Shown piece by piece: positions 1 to 9,671 of a DNA stretch of 64,000 bases. The stretch lies in assembly GCF_019977655.1 (NCBI RefSeq), contig NZ_AP024849.1, forward strand, positions 12,501 through 76,500, written 5' to 3'. Positions within the stretch are counted from its first letter, which is position 1, and every line of letters starts with the position of its first letter. Source of the stretch: Clostridium gelidum. Lineage in GTDB: Bacteria > Bacillota > Clostridia > Clostridiales > Clostridiaceae. The notes under the pieces were generated by a model. It had not been told where the DNA came from. It did no database searches and worked only from the letters and a program-made list of their open reading frames with translations. The position numbers and the translations under genes were made by a program.

Positions 1-1687
<1,687 letters not shown>

Positions 1688-1731
1688 AATTATTTAATCA
1701 AGTTGTAAAATATACATTAATTCTATATGCA

Positions 1732-1758
1732 ATTTTGAAAGAACAATTCTTTCAAAAT
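1732..1758 (+). repeat. Perfect inverted repeat in the 23S-5S spacer
   Basis: A 12-bp perfect inverted repeat with a 3-nt loop (ATTTTGAAAGAA / TTCTTTCAAAAT) lies between the 23S 3' end and the promoter-like sequence before 5S. It could be a processing hairpin or weak terminator for the 23S transcript. It is not followed by a clear T-run, so a terminator role is uncertain. Confidence 0.5.
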
Positions 1759-1760
1759 GC

Positions 1761-1789
1761 TTGACATATTATATTTTTATAAGTATAAT
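1761..1789 (+). promoter_or_regulatory. Sigma-A-type promoter upstream of 5S rRNA
   Basis: TTGACA at 1761-1766 and TATAAT at 1784-1789 are both perfect consensus hexamers with a 17-bp spacer. Start of transcription would fall just before the 5S gene. This suggests that 5S and the two tRNAs can be transcribed independently of the upstream rRNA promoter. Confidence 0.7.
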
Positions 1790-1803
1790 ATTGCTTGTAA
1801 CAA

Positions 1804-1919
1804 TCTCGTGACGATGGCATAGAGGTAACACTCCTTCCCATTCCGAACAGGACAGTTAAGGTCTATAGCGCCGATGGTACTGCACGGGTGACTGTGTGGC
1901 AGAGTAGGACGTTGCGAGG
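1804..1919 (+). rRNA. rrf: 5S ribosomal RNA
   Basis: A 116-nt sequence with the typical 5S features: conserved CCGAACAG in loop C, the TATAGCGCCGATGGTA segment, and complementary ends (CTCGTGAC at the 5' end against GTTGCGAG at the 3' end). It follows 23S by about 115 nt, as in a standard clostridial rrn operon. The ends are set by the terminal helix and may be off by one or two bases. Confidence 0.95.
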
Positions 1920-1930
1920 TAAATTAAAAG

Positions 1931-2007
1931 GGATCTTTAGCTCAGTTGGTTAGAGCAACCGGCTCATAACCGGTAGGTCTAGGGTTCGAGTCCCTGAAGG
2001 TCCACCA
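1931..2007 (+). tRNA. tRNA with CAU anticodon (Met, or lysidine-type Ile2)
   Basis: A 77-nt cloverleaf with acceptor stem GGATCTT/AAGGTCC, a GTTCGAG T-loop and encoded CCA. The anticodon loop CTCATAA gives CAU. It lacks the initiator-type GC pairs in the anticodon stem, so it is not tRNA-fMet. The body (GGAYCTTTAGCTCAGTTGG) resembles Firmicute tRNA-Ile2, whose CAU is converted to lysidine-AU by TilS, but elongator tRNA-Met cannot be excluded by eye. It is part of the rrn operon, 11 nt after 5S. Confidence 0.9.
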
Positions 2008-2008
2008 T

Positions 2009-2084
2009 GGGGGTTTAGCTCAGTTGGGAGAGCACCTGCCTTGCACGCAGGGGGTCAAGGGTTCAACTCCCTTAATCTCCACCA
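2009..2084 (+). tRNA. tRNA-Ala (UGC)
   Basis: A 76-nt cloverleaf directly after the CAU tRNA. The acceptor stem GGGGGTT pairs with AATCTCC (two G-U pairs), the anticodon loop CTTGCAC gives UGC, the T-loop is TTCAACT and CCA is encoded. rrn-linked tRNA-Ala(UGC) is common in Firmicutes. Confidence 0.95.
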
Positions 2085-2091
2085 TTAGAAG

Positions 2092-2122
2092 AAACTATGA
2101 ATTATAATTCATAGTTTTTTTG
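2092..2122 (+). terminator. Terminator of the rrn-tRNA operon
   Basis: AAACTATGAAT / ATTCATAGTTT hairpin followed by a run of seven T residues, directly after tRNA-Ala. This is a textbook intrinsic terminator. Confidence 0.85.
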
Positions 2123-2281
2123 TTATTTAATTATTTTATTTAAATAATTTAAGAATAAAAGGTACGGATGAAAATTATATTATAAGAATATTTCAAGTTA
2201 AATATATTAAGAAAAAATTATAGTTACTATAAATAGCATTACTTTTGGTAATTTTTTAAAGTATAATAATATGTGGTAGCT

Positions 2282-2314
2282 ATAATTATACTCATTAAAT
2301 CGGAGTATAATTAT
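2282..2314 (+). promoter_or_regulatory. 12-bp inverted repeat upstream of niaR
   Basis: ATAATTATACTC (2282-2293) and GAGTATAATTAT (2303-2314) form a perfect inverted repeat with a 9-nt loop. It lies about 130 nt before the niaR start, in the otherwise featureless A/T-rich stretch 2123-2440. It could be an operator or an RNA hairpin. No match to a known NiaR operator is claimed. Confidence 0.35.
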
Positions 2315-2440
2315 TAGATGCTATTAAATAATTGAATTTAGATATAATAAATTATTTGAAACAGAATAATGATAAGGATAAAATACAATTTATAAGTATT
2401 AATAATATATGATAATTATAATTAGTAATAGGAGGATAGT

Positions 2441-2962
2441 ATGAATTCTGTTGATAGAAGAGAAAGTATAATTAAATTACTATTAGTAAGTAATGAACCA
2501 ATAAAAGGGAGTGTAATAGCAAGCAAATATTTAGTAACTAGACAGGTAATAGTAAAAGATATAGCAATTCTTAGAGCTAAGGGAGAAAATATAATAGCAA
2601 CTCCAGATGGATATATAATTAACAAAAAAGAAAATAAAGTTAAAGCAATTATTGCAGTAACACATAATGAAGAAGAAATGTTTACCGAAATGAGTATAGT
2701 AATTAAATATGGTGGAACAATTGAAGATGTAATAGTAGAGCATCCGTTATATGGAGAAATAGCAGCAATGCTTATGATAAAAAATTATAATGAATTAAAT
2801 AAATTTGTTCAAAAATATCAAGAGCAAAAGGCCAGGTTATTATCTGTATTAACAAATGGAGTTCATTTACATACTATATCAGCGGAAAGTGACGATGATA
2901 TTAATTTAATTATATCAGAATTAAAAAAAAATAATTTTATAGTTTCAGATTTGGAGGATTAA
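2441..2962 (+). CDS. niaR: NiaR-type nicotinate-responsive transcriptional repressor (HTH-11 + 3H domain)
   Basis: A 173-residue protein with an N-terminal winged-helix DNA-binding domain (residues ~5-60) and a C-terminal 3H domain. The histidines that name this domain are visible in THNEEEM (~74), EHPLYGEI (~100) and NGVHLHTIS (~140). In the NiaR/YrxA family the 3H domain binds metal and nicotinic acid, and the protein represses NAD synthesis and niacin uptake genes. The start follows GGAGGATAGT and its stop overlaps the next start (TAATG), so the two are co-translated. NiaR usually neighbours nadABC or a niacin transporter, so the FAD oxidoreductase partner here is unusual. The family call is firm; the regulon is not visible. 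Confidence 0.85.
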   Translation: MNSVDRRESIIKLLLVSNEPIKGSVIASKYLVTRQVIVKDIAILRAKGENIIATPDGYIINKKENKVKAIIAVTHNEEEMFTEMSIVIKYGGTIEDVIVEHPLYGEIAAMLMIKNYNELNKFVQKYQEQKARLLSVLTNGVHLHTISAESDDDINLIISELKKNNFIVSDLED

Positions 2963-4359
2963 TGATGGATTATGATGTATTAATTTTAGGTGGAGGAATA
3001 ATTGGCTGTGCAGTGGCATATGAGCTTTCTAAATATAATATAAACATAGCTTTAATTGAAAAGGATTATGATGTAGCGAATGATCTCTCTTGTTCCAATA
3101 CAGCGGTTATTTATGATGGTTCTGAGTCTTATGATGACATTATGGCTAAATTAGAGAATAGGGGAACGAGTTTAATTGAAAAACATTGCAAAAAATTTAA
3201 TATTAAATATAATAAAGTTGGTGCATTAAGAATTTCATCAAATGAAACTAGATATGATGTATTTGATATAATGTATAAAAATGCTATGGAGCGGTCTATC
3301 GAAGGCGTAAATATAATAGAAGGCAATCAAATTTATAATATAGAGCCTAATTTAGGGACAAATATAAATAAAGCTTTGTATTCTAAAAATATTGCATTAA
3401 TTGCGCCTTATAATTTAGCTGTTTCTTATGCAGAAGTAGCAGCAGATAATGGTGTTAATTTTAGATTAGAAGAAGAAGTTATAGATATTAAAAACATTTC
3501 TAAGGGATTTAAGGTGACTACAAATAAAAATAAATTTACATGCAAATTTGTAATTAATACAATTTCAAATGAAATTTCTATTGATAAGCAAAGCAAAACT
3601 TATAATGAGATAAATAGTAAAAAAATAAAATATATATTATTTAATGGAAAATTAAAGAATAATATAAACGGTGTTGTTATTAATGATATTGATGATGATA
3701 CGTCAATAATTAATATATCTACATTATCAAAAGGAAGTTTAATAGGAATTAAAAGTAATAATTATTTAAGTTTAGAAGAAGAATTAAAATTATCGCAAAG
3801 TATTTTAACTGGAATAAAGAAGGAATCAATAACTAATATATTTACAGAAACATATAGTGAAGAAAGTATGTTCATAGATGATAGCAATATTATTGATGGA
3901 TATATAAAAGTTGTAGGAAATCATTATGCAAAAATAACAATTGCACCGGCTATTGCTTTAGATATTGAGGAAAAAATTAAAGTAAATATGAATATAACTA
4001 AGAAAAGAGACTATGTTGATAGAAAAAGAGAAGTATATATATTTAGAAATATGTCTAAAGATCAAAAAAATAAAATAATTGCTTTAGACGAAAGGTATGG
4101 AAACATTATTTGTAGTTGTAATTGTATTTCAGAAGGTGAGATAGTTGATTCTATAAGAAGGCCATTAGGTGCAAGAACTGTAAAAGCAGTAAAGAGACGT
4201 ACAGGAATCGGTCTTGGAAGCTGTAATGGATCAGACTGTAATATGAAAATTATAAAAATTTTAGCTAGAGAAATGAATAAAAGTGTTTTAAATGTAGTAG
4301 ATGACTCTATGCATTCTAAAGTTTTGGTAGGAAGAATTAAAGAATTCAATGAAATATAA
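2962..4359 (+). CDS. GlpA-like FAD-dependent oxidoreductase with C-terminal BFD-type [2Fe-2S] domain
   Basis: A 465-residue protein. Residues 4-35 form a Rossmann FAD-binding fold (DVLILGGGIIGCAVAYELS...LIEKD). A DAO-type body follows, and residues 380-430 form a BFD-like domain with cysteines C384, C386, C421 and C426 (CSCNC...GSCNGSDC). This architecture matches the clostridial GlpA-like protein normally encoded beside an NAD/FAD dehydrogenase and a DUF1667 protein. Here the body looks diverged: the substrate-side segment near residue 45 (SCSNTAVIYDG) is unlike the usual GlpA motif. It overlaps niaR by one base and is followed after 16 nt by a DUF1667-like gene. Substrate unknown; glycerol-3-phosphate is only one possibility. 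Confidence 0.75.
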   Translation: MMDYDVLILGGGIIGCAVAYELSKYNINIALIEKDYDVANDLSCSNTAVIYDGSESYDDIMAKLENRGTSLIEKHCKKFNIKYNKVGALRISSNETRYDVFDIMYKNAMERSIEGVNIIEGNQIYNIEPNLGTNINKALYSKNIALIAPYNLAVSYAEVAADNGVNFRLEEEVIDIKNISKGFKVTTNKNKFTCKFVINTISNEISIDKQSKTYNEINSKKIKYILFNGKLKNNINGVVINDIDDDTSIINISTLSKGSLIGIKSNNYLSLEEELKLSQSILTGIKKESITNIFTETYSEESMFIDDSNIIDGYIKVVGNHYAKITIAPAIALDIEEKIKVNMNITKKRDYVDRKREVYIFRNMSKDQKNKIIALDERYGNIICSCNCISEGEIVDSIRRPLGARTVKAVKRRTGIGLGSCNGSDCNMKIIKILAREMNKSVLNVVDDSMHSKVLVGRIKEFNEI

Positions 4360-4375
4360 TTAGGAGGAAATAAAA

Positions 4376-4603
4376 ATGACTAATAAAGATATTTTTACAA
4401 GTTTAGTTAGATTAAAAAGTGATCCCAATTATAAAGTTATCTCAGTAAAAAGTAATAAACCTATAGAAAAATGTTTATGGAGAGAATTTTCAAAAGTTCT
4501 TAGTAGAATTTATGTAAGTACACCTATTGATATTGGAGATATCATTTGTAAGAATATAATGAATACTGGTATAGATATAATATGTACTAAAAGGATACAT
4601 TAA
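4376..4603 (+). CDS. DUF1667-like protein, N-terminally shortened
   Basis: A 75-residue protein with a good ribosome site (AGGAGGAAATAAA) 16 nt after the FAD oxidoreductase. The end (DIGDIICKNIMNTGIDIICTK) matches the C-terminal signature of DUF1667 proteins. Those are normally about 115-130 residues and begin with a cysteine-rich N-terminal half that is absent here. The usual middle gene of the trio (an NAD/FAD dehydrogenase) is also missing. The gene may therefore be a reduced module or be in decay. Its reading frame is intact and its start is well placed, so I call it a gene and not a pseudogene. Confidence 0.6.
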   Translation: MTNKDIFTSLVRLKSDPNYKVISVKSNKPIEKCLWREFSKVLSRIYVSTPIDIGDIICKNIMNTGIDIICTKRIH

Positions 4604-4677
4604 TATTACAAATAAGGTCACTTATTTAGGTGTAGATTATTTGTAAAAAATATATAAATAAATTTCTGAAAAAAATA

Positions 4678-4706
4678 TTGACATGGTTATTATTAATTGT
4701 TATAAT
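4678..4706 (+). promoter_or_regulatory. Promoter of first tRNA-Ser pair
   Basis: Perfect TTGACA (4678-4683) and TATAAT (4701-4706) separated by 17 bp, 19 nt before the mature tRNA-Ser(UGA). Confidence 0.85.
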
Positions 4707-4725
4707 CATACTTGTCGTAAGACGT

Positions 4726-4816
4726 GGAAAGATGGTCGAGTTGGTTTAAGGCACCGGTCTTGAAAACCGGCGTGCGTGTGAGCGTACCTAGGGTTCGAAT
4801 CCCTATCTTTCCGCCA
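4726..4816 (+). tRNA. tRNA-Ser (UGA), copy 1
   Basis: A 91-nt class II tRNA with acceptor GGAAAGA/TCTTTCC, discriminator G, long variable arm, anticodon loop CTTGAAA (UGA) and encoded CCA. It is identical to the copy at 5227-5317. Confidence 0.97.
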
Positions 4817-4853
4817 CTTTTTTTTTACCTAAAAACAGATATATAGGTCACAC

Positions 4854-4944
4854 GGAGAATTACTCAAGTGGCTCAAGAGGCGCCCTTGCTAAGGGTGTAG
4901 GTCGGGTAACTGGCGCCAGGGTTCGAACCCCTGATTCTCCGCCA
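4854..4944 (+). tRNA. tRNA-Ser (GCU), copy 1
   Basis: A 91-nt class II tRNA with acceptor GGAGAAT/ATTCTCC, discriminator G, long variable arm, anticodon loop TTGCTAA (GCU) and encoded CCA. It is identical to the copy at 5351-5441. Confidence 0.97.
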
Positions 4945-4946
4945 AG

Positions 4947-4977
4947 AACATCTAACGATATAGTTAGATGTTTTTTT
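4947..4977 (+). terminator. Terminator of first tRNA-Ser pair
   Basis: AACATCTAAC / GTTAGATGTT hairpin followed by a T-run, directly after the tRNA. Confidence 0.85.
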
Positions 4978-5181
4978 CATATATAAATAAATAATATATA
5001 TGAAACATACTAACATGCTGAATTGATAATCTTTTTTATAGGTCTAAAAAGTCTAATTGTAATTTTACCACTAGATATATAATTAGAGATGCTTAAATAA
5101 ATTTTAAGATTATTATGATAATAAAAAATTAGAATTATCACAAATCAATCAGAAAAAATTGAATTTATTATAATAAAAATG

Positions 5182-5210
5182 TTGACAGTTCCACTCTTGA
5201 TTGGTATAAT
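5182..5210 (+). promoter_or_regulatory. Promoter of second tRNA-Ser pair
   Basis: Perfect TTGACA (5182-5187) and TATAAT (5205-5210) with a 17-bp spacer, 16 nt before the second tRNA-Ser(UGA). The spacer sequence differs from that of the first copy. Confidence 0.85.
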
Positions 5211-5226
5211 AATTTTTGTGAGTTAA

Positions 5227-5317
5227 GGAAAGATGGTCGAGTTGGTTTAAGGCACCGGTCTTGAAAACCGGCGTGCGTGTGAGCGTACCTAGGGTTCGAA
5301 TCCCTATCTTTCCGCCA
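5227..5317 (+). tRNA. tRNA-Ser (UGA), copy 2
   Basis: Same 91-nt sequence as 4726-4816, anticodon UGA, with encoded CCA. It belongs to a second complete transcription unit about 500 bp downstream of the first. Confidence 0.97.
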
Positions 5318-5350
5318 TATTATTTTAAAATTAAAATATATAGGTCACAT

Positions 5351-5441
5351 GGAGAATTACTCAAGTGGCTCAAGAGGCGCCCTTGCTAAGGGTGTAGGTC
5401 GGGTAACTGGCGCCAGGGTTCGAACCCCTGATTCTCCGCCA
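5351..5441 (+). tRNA. tRNA-Ser (GCU), copy 2
   Basis: Same 91-nt sequence as 4854-4944, anticodon GCU, with encoded CCA. An 84-codon open frame crosses this tRNA and is taken to be chance. Confidence 0.97.
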
Positions 5442-5443
5442 GA

Positions 5444-5474
5444 AACATCTAACAATTTTGTTAGATGTTTTTTT
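5444..5474 (+). terminator. Terminator of second tRNA-Ser pair
   Basis: AACATCTAAC / GTTAGATGTT stem with a different loop from the first copy, followed by a T-run. The following 5475-5684 is A/T-rich with nothing further recognised. Confidence 0.85.
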
Positions 5475-5684
5475 GTTGTATTTAGAATACTATTTGTTAT
5501 AAAGGTCATTCAAATTTTAAAAGTTGATAATAATATAAATTTGAAGATAGTTTTCCGAAATAGTAAATATATAAGTTATAAAATATATTTTTTTATTGCA
5601 TGAATATAAATTCTAAATTTAAAATATTATAATTAGAGGTATAATTATAAAGTAGATAAATTAATTAGCTATAGAAGGTGGGTT

Positions 5685-6167
5685 ATGCTTAAAGGACATA
5701 ATATATATTTAAGGCTATTAGAAAAAAAAGATATTAAAATATTGTACAAACTATGTAATGAAGAAAAGGTTAGTAAATATAATACAATACCTAACGATAT
5801 ACAAAATAATAATCAAGGAACAAATTTAAGGAAAGCATTAAGTATAATTAACGAAAAAAATGTTTTAGTTGGGTTTATAACATATAAGGAGAGTAATTAT
5901 TGTAATAGGATATATTCCATTGGAATAACTATTGGTAGTAAGTATTGGGGAAAGAAGTATGGTCAAGACTCTATAGAAACCCTATTAAAGTATTTATTTG
6001 AAGAACTTAATGCTATAAGGGTAGAATTAGAGGTTATCAAATGTAACTTAAGAGCTATAAATTGTTACAAAAAGTGTGGTTTTATAGAAGAAGGTATCAG
6101 AAAAAATAAGGTTTATATAGAAGGAGAATATGTAGATACTTTAATTATGGGTATACTTAGAGAATAA
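5685..6167 (+). CDS. GNAT-family N-acetyltransferase (RimJ/RimL type)
   Basis: A 160-residue GNAT-fold protein. Residues ~75-105 form the acetyl-CoA-binding region (SIGITIGSKYWGKKYGQDSI, a variant of Q/RxxGxG/A). The end has the typical RimJ/RimL closing motif: NLRAINCYKKCGFIEEGI, then a lysine-rich strand and YVDTLIMGILRE. This family acetylates protein N-termini, polyamines or small molecules; the substrate cannot be read from the sequence. The ribosome site AAGGTGGG is close to the ATG. addB starts 36 nt after the stop, so read-through into addBA is possible. Confidence 0.8.
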   Translation: MLKGHNIYLRLLEKKDIKILYKLCNEEKVSKYNTIPNDIQNNNQGTNLRKALSIINEKNVLVGFITYKESNYCNRIYSIGITIGSKYWGKKYGQDSIETLLKYLFEELNAIRVELEVIKCNLRAINCYKKCGFIEEGIRKNKVYIEGEYVDTLIMGILRE

Positions 6168-6202
6168 TTCATTGATATTTAAGAGGAGAGGTGAAAATAC
6201 AT

Positions 6203-9200
6203 ATGAGTATAAGATTTATTTACGGAAGAGCAGGAGTAGGAAAAAGTAAGTTTTGTATTGATCAAATAAAAAATAATATAGTTGAAGAGACTGATAATAA
6301 ATTAATTTTATTAGTTCCAGAACAATATACATTTAATACTGAAAACAAGGTTTTAAAGTTCATTGGAGAGCGTGCTCTTCTGAGAACAGAAGTATTAAGT
6401 TTTAAGAAAATGGCACATGAAGTTTCTGAAGAATGTGGTGGACGTGTTAAAGATATAATAAAAGAGTCTGGAAGAAACATGCTAATTCATAGGGTACTAA
6501 ATGAAAATATGGATTCTTTAGATTATTTTAAAAAAATATCTAGGGAGCAAGGATTTAATGAAATTATATCTGAAATAATAAGTGAATTTAAAAAATACAA
6601 TGTTGATATAGAGACCTTGAGAAAAATAGATGAAAAAGTAGATGATATTGAATTGATACAAAAGCTTAATGAATTAACAATAATTTATGAAGCATTTAAT
6701 TCAAAGATGCATGAAAGTTATATTGATGGAGATGATGAATTAACATTATTAAGCAAGAAATTATTAGAAAATGATATATATACAGGTGCTGAAGTCTGGA
6801 TAGATGAATTCACTAGTTTTACCCCTCAACAATTGGAGATTGTAAGACTATTAGCAAAGAGGTGTAAGAGAGTTAATATAACCCTTTGTATGGAATGTAA
6901 ATCATTAGAGGGTGAAGACATAACGGATGTATTTAATACTATAAACAATACAGAAAATAATATATTAAAAATAATGAAAGAAAATAATGTAGCTTATGAT
7001 GAACCTATTGATTTAAATAATAATATACCATATAGATTTAAGGATAACTTAGAACTTAAGCATATAGAAAGGTACTTTTTTACTTATCCATTTAATGAAT
7101 ATGATAAAAGCTGTAATAGTGTAGTACTTTATAAAGCAAATAACATTTATGATGAAGTAGATAGAGTTGCTAAAAGCATTGTAGAGCTTGTAAGAGAAAA
7201 GGGATATAGATATAAAGATATATCTGTAGTTTGCAGAAATATAGATGATTATGAAAAAGTAACATCAGTAATATTTAAGGATTATGATATTCCATATTTC
7301 TTGGATAAAAAAACTCAATTATTGAGCAATCCATTAATTATACTTATAAGTTCTGCTTTTGAAATATTATTTAAAAATTGGTCTTATGAGAGTATGTTTA
7401 AGTATTTAAAAAGTGGATTAGTTGGAATAGAGAATTCATATATAGATATTTTAGAGAATTTTATATTAGAACACGGAATAAAGAGCTATAAATGGACAGT
7501 AGAGGAAATAATTAGCGAAAAGTGGTTTAATAATAATGAAGAATTAACAAAAGAAAAAATATTAATATCTGAAATTATGGATGAGATAAGAAAGCCTCTT
7601 ATGACTTTTCATAATAAAATAAATGGAAAATATAAAGTTAGAGATATATGCGCAGCTATTTATGAGTTTATAATAGATGTAAAAGCTTTTGAAAGAATAA
7701 ATAATTGGATTGAAAATTTTGAGAAAATTGGATTAGAAGATAAGGTTAAGGAATATAGTCAAGTTCAAAGTATAGTTGTAGATATTTTAGATCAAGCAGT
7801 AGATGTAATTGGTGAAGAAATACTAGAATCATTTGAATTTTTCAAGATATTAAATTCTGGTTTTACAAATGAAACAATAGGTGTTATACCTGTAGCTTTA
7901 GATCAAGTTAATATTGGTGACATAGCAAGGATTAAAGGTAGAGATGTTAAGGTTCTTTATATAGTGGGAATTAATGACGGTGTATTACCATCTTCTAAAA
8001 AGGATGAGGGAATATTATCTGATAAAGATAGGGGAATATTAAATGAAATAGGAGTAAAGTTAGCATCAACTACTAGAAACAAGGTTTTTGAGGAACAGTT
8101 TTTATTATATACAGCATTATCAATAAGTAGTGAATATTTAATGTTATCATATCCTATGGCAGATTTTGAAGGCAAGTCATTAAGACCATCTATAGTTATA
8201 CCTAGGATTAAGAAAATATTCCCCAAATTAGTTGAGGAAAGTGCAATCTATGATTTAAAAAGCCGAAAGGACAAAATAAGTAAAGTTATTGCACCAATTC
8301 CTACCTTTAATGAACTTATAGTTGCTGTAAGAAGAGATTTTGACAAAGAAGATATAGAAGCTTACTGGCCAGAGGTTTACAACTGGTTTAAGGAAAATGA
8401 GGATTTTAAGGATAAGGTTAAAAATATATTTAAAGGTCTTACATATTCTAATGTAGGAGATAAAGTTGCTAAGAAAAAGCTTAGAAAACTTTATCAAAAT
8501 GAGATGGGAAAATTGGTGTTTAGTGTTTCAAGATTAGAAAAATATGCCGAATGTCCATTTTCTTATTTTGTTCAATATGGCCTTAAGGCTAAAAATAGAA
8601 AAGTATATGAATTTACGCCACCTGATTTAGGTTCATTTGTACATGAGATGTTAGATTCATTTACAAATAAGATTAAAGATGAAGGGATTTTATGGTCTGA
8701 ATTAGACAATGAAAAATGTAACGCTATTGTATCTAATATAATTGATAAAAAATTAAATGGAGAAAGTAATTATATATTAAATAGTACAAAGAAGTTTAAA
8801 TATTTAGCACAACGTTTTAAAAGAGTAATTTCTAAATCTGTTTCAGTTATTGCAAATCAAATAGGAAAAGGTGAATTTGAAGTATTCAAGACTGAATTTA
8901 ATTTTGGAAGCTTTAGTTCGGGGGAAGCTATAACTCTAGATTTAGAATCTAAAGAAAAAATATATCTTCAAGGTAGAATTGATAGAATAGATACATTAGA
9001 TTTAGATGGTGAAACCTATATTAGAATTATAGATTATAAAACAGGTGCTAAGAAGTTTGATTTAAATGAACTTTATTATGGATTGCAAATGCAATTATTA
9101 GTATATTTAGATGCACTTATTAAAAATTCTAAATATATATTAGATAAGCAAGTAAGACCTGGAGCAGTATTATATTTTAAAATAGATGATCCTATAATCA

Positions 9201-9658
9201 AAGGCAAGAAAGAAATGACTACAGAAGAGGTACAACAAGAAGTTTTAGATGCTTTAAAGATGAAAGGATTAATTTTAAAGGATGCTAGAGTAGCTCGTGC
9301 TATGGATAAGGATATTGAAGGATATTCATTGGTTATACCAGCTGCATTTAAAACAGATGGTGATTTTAAGGCTAATAGTGATGTAGTAACAGAAGATGAG
9401 TTTACGTTACTTAGAAAATATGTTAATAAAAAGATGATTGAATTGTGTGAGGATATGTTGAGTGGAGATATTAAGATAGAACCTACTAAACATTCAAATA
9501 GAACTCATTGTGAGTATTGTGATTTTTCAGCAATATGTCAATTTGATTCAAGTATAAAAGATAATAAATATAAAATTATAATGAAGAAACCTCAAAATGA
9601 TATTTGGAATAACATAGAAAAAGAAATAAGTAATTCTAATGAAGCAAGTGATTCTTAG
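6203..9658 (+). CDS. addB: AddB, ATP-dependent helicase/nuclease subunit B
   Basis: Subunit B of the AddAB (RexBA) double-strand-break resection enzyme, 1151 residues from the ATG at 6203. That start is preferred over the in-frame GTG at 6191 because AGGAGAGG sits at the right distance from the ATG and overlaps the GTG. Residues ~4-16 carry a Walker A (FIYGRAGVGKS). The C-terminal third is a RecB-like nuclease: GSFVHEML, GRIDRID, IIDYKTG and LQMQLLVYLDAL. Four cysteines for the [4Fe-4S] staple are visible: one in AECPFSYF (~784) and three in CEYCDFSAIC (~1103-1112). addA follows after 13 nt, so the two subunits are made together. Confidence 0.97.
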   Translation: MSIRFIYGRAGVGKSKFCIDQIKNNIVEETDNKLILLVPEQYTFNTENKVLKFIGERALLRTEVLSFKKMAHEVSEECGGRVKDIIKESGRNMLIHRVLNENMDSLDYFKKISREQGFNEIISEIISEFKKYNVDIETLRKIDEKVDDIELIQKLNELTIIYEAFNSKMHESYIDGDDELTLLSKKLLENDIYTGAEVWIDEFTSFTPQQLEIVRLLAKRCKRVNITLCMECKSLEGEDITDVFNTINNTENNILKIMKENNVAYDEPIDLNNNIPYRFKDNLELKHIERYFFTYPFNEYDKSCNSVVLYKANNIYDEVDRVAKSIVELVREKGYRYKDISVVCRNIDDYEKVTSVIFKDYDIPYFLDKKTQLLSNPLIILISSAFEILFKNWSYESMFKYLKSGLVGIENSYIDILENFILEHGIKSYKWTVEEIISEKWFNNNEELTKEKILISEIMDEIRKPLMTFHNKINGKYKVRDICAAIYEFIIDVKAFERINNWIENFEKIGLEDKVKEYSQVQSIVVDILDQAVDVIGEEILESFEFFKILNSGFTNETIGVIPVALDQVNIGDIARIKGRDVKVLYIVGINDGVLPSSKKDEGILSDKDRGILNEIGVKLASTTRNKVFEEQFLLYTALSISSEYLMLSYPMADFEGKSLRPSIVIPRIKKIFPKLVEESAIYDLKSRKDKISKVIAPIPTFNELIVAVRRDFDKEDIEAYWPEVYNWFKENEDFKDKVKNIFKGLTYSNVGDKVAKKKLRKLYQNEMGKLVFSVSRLEKYAECPFSYFVQYGLKAKNRKVYEFTPPDLGSFVHEMLDSFTNKIKDEGILWSELDNEKCNAIVSNIIDKKLNGESNYILNSTKKFKYLAQRFKRVISKSVSVIANQIGKGEFEVFKTEFNFGSFSSGEAITLDLESKEKIYLQGRIDRIDTLDLDGETYIRIIDYKTGAKKFDLNELYYGLQMQLLVYLDALIKNSKYILDKQVRPGAVLYFKIDDPIIKGKKEMTTEEVQQEVLDALKMKGLILKDARVARAMDKDIEGYSLVIPAAFKTDGDFKANSDVVTEDEFTLLRKYVNKKMIELCEDMLSGDIKIEPTKHSNRTHCEYCDFSAICQFDSSIKDNKYKIIMKKPQNDIWNNIEKEISNSNEASDS

Positions 9659-9671
9659 GAGGAATTAATAC

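Noticed and set aside
5349..5603. 84-codon frame on the plus strand
   Set aside because: It runs through tRNA-Ser(GCU) copy 2 and its terminator; the tRNA explains the sequence and there is no independent ribosome site.
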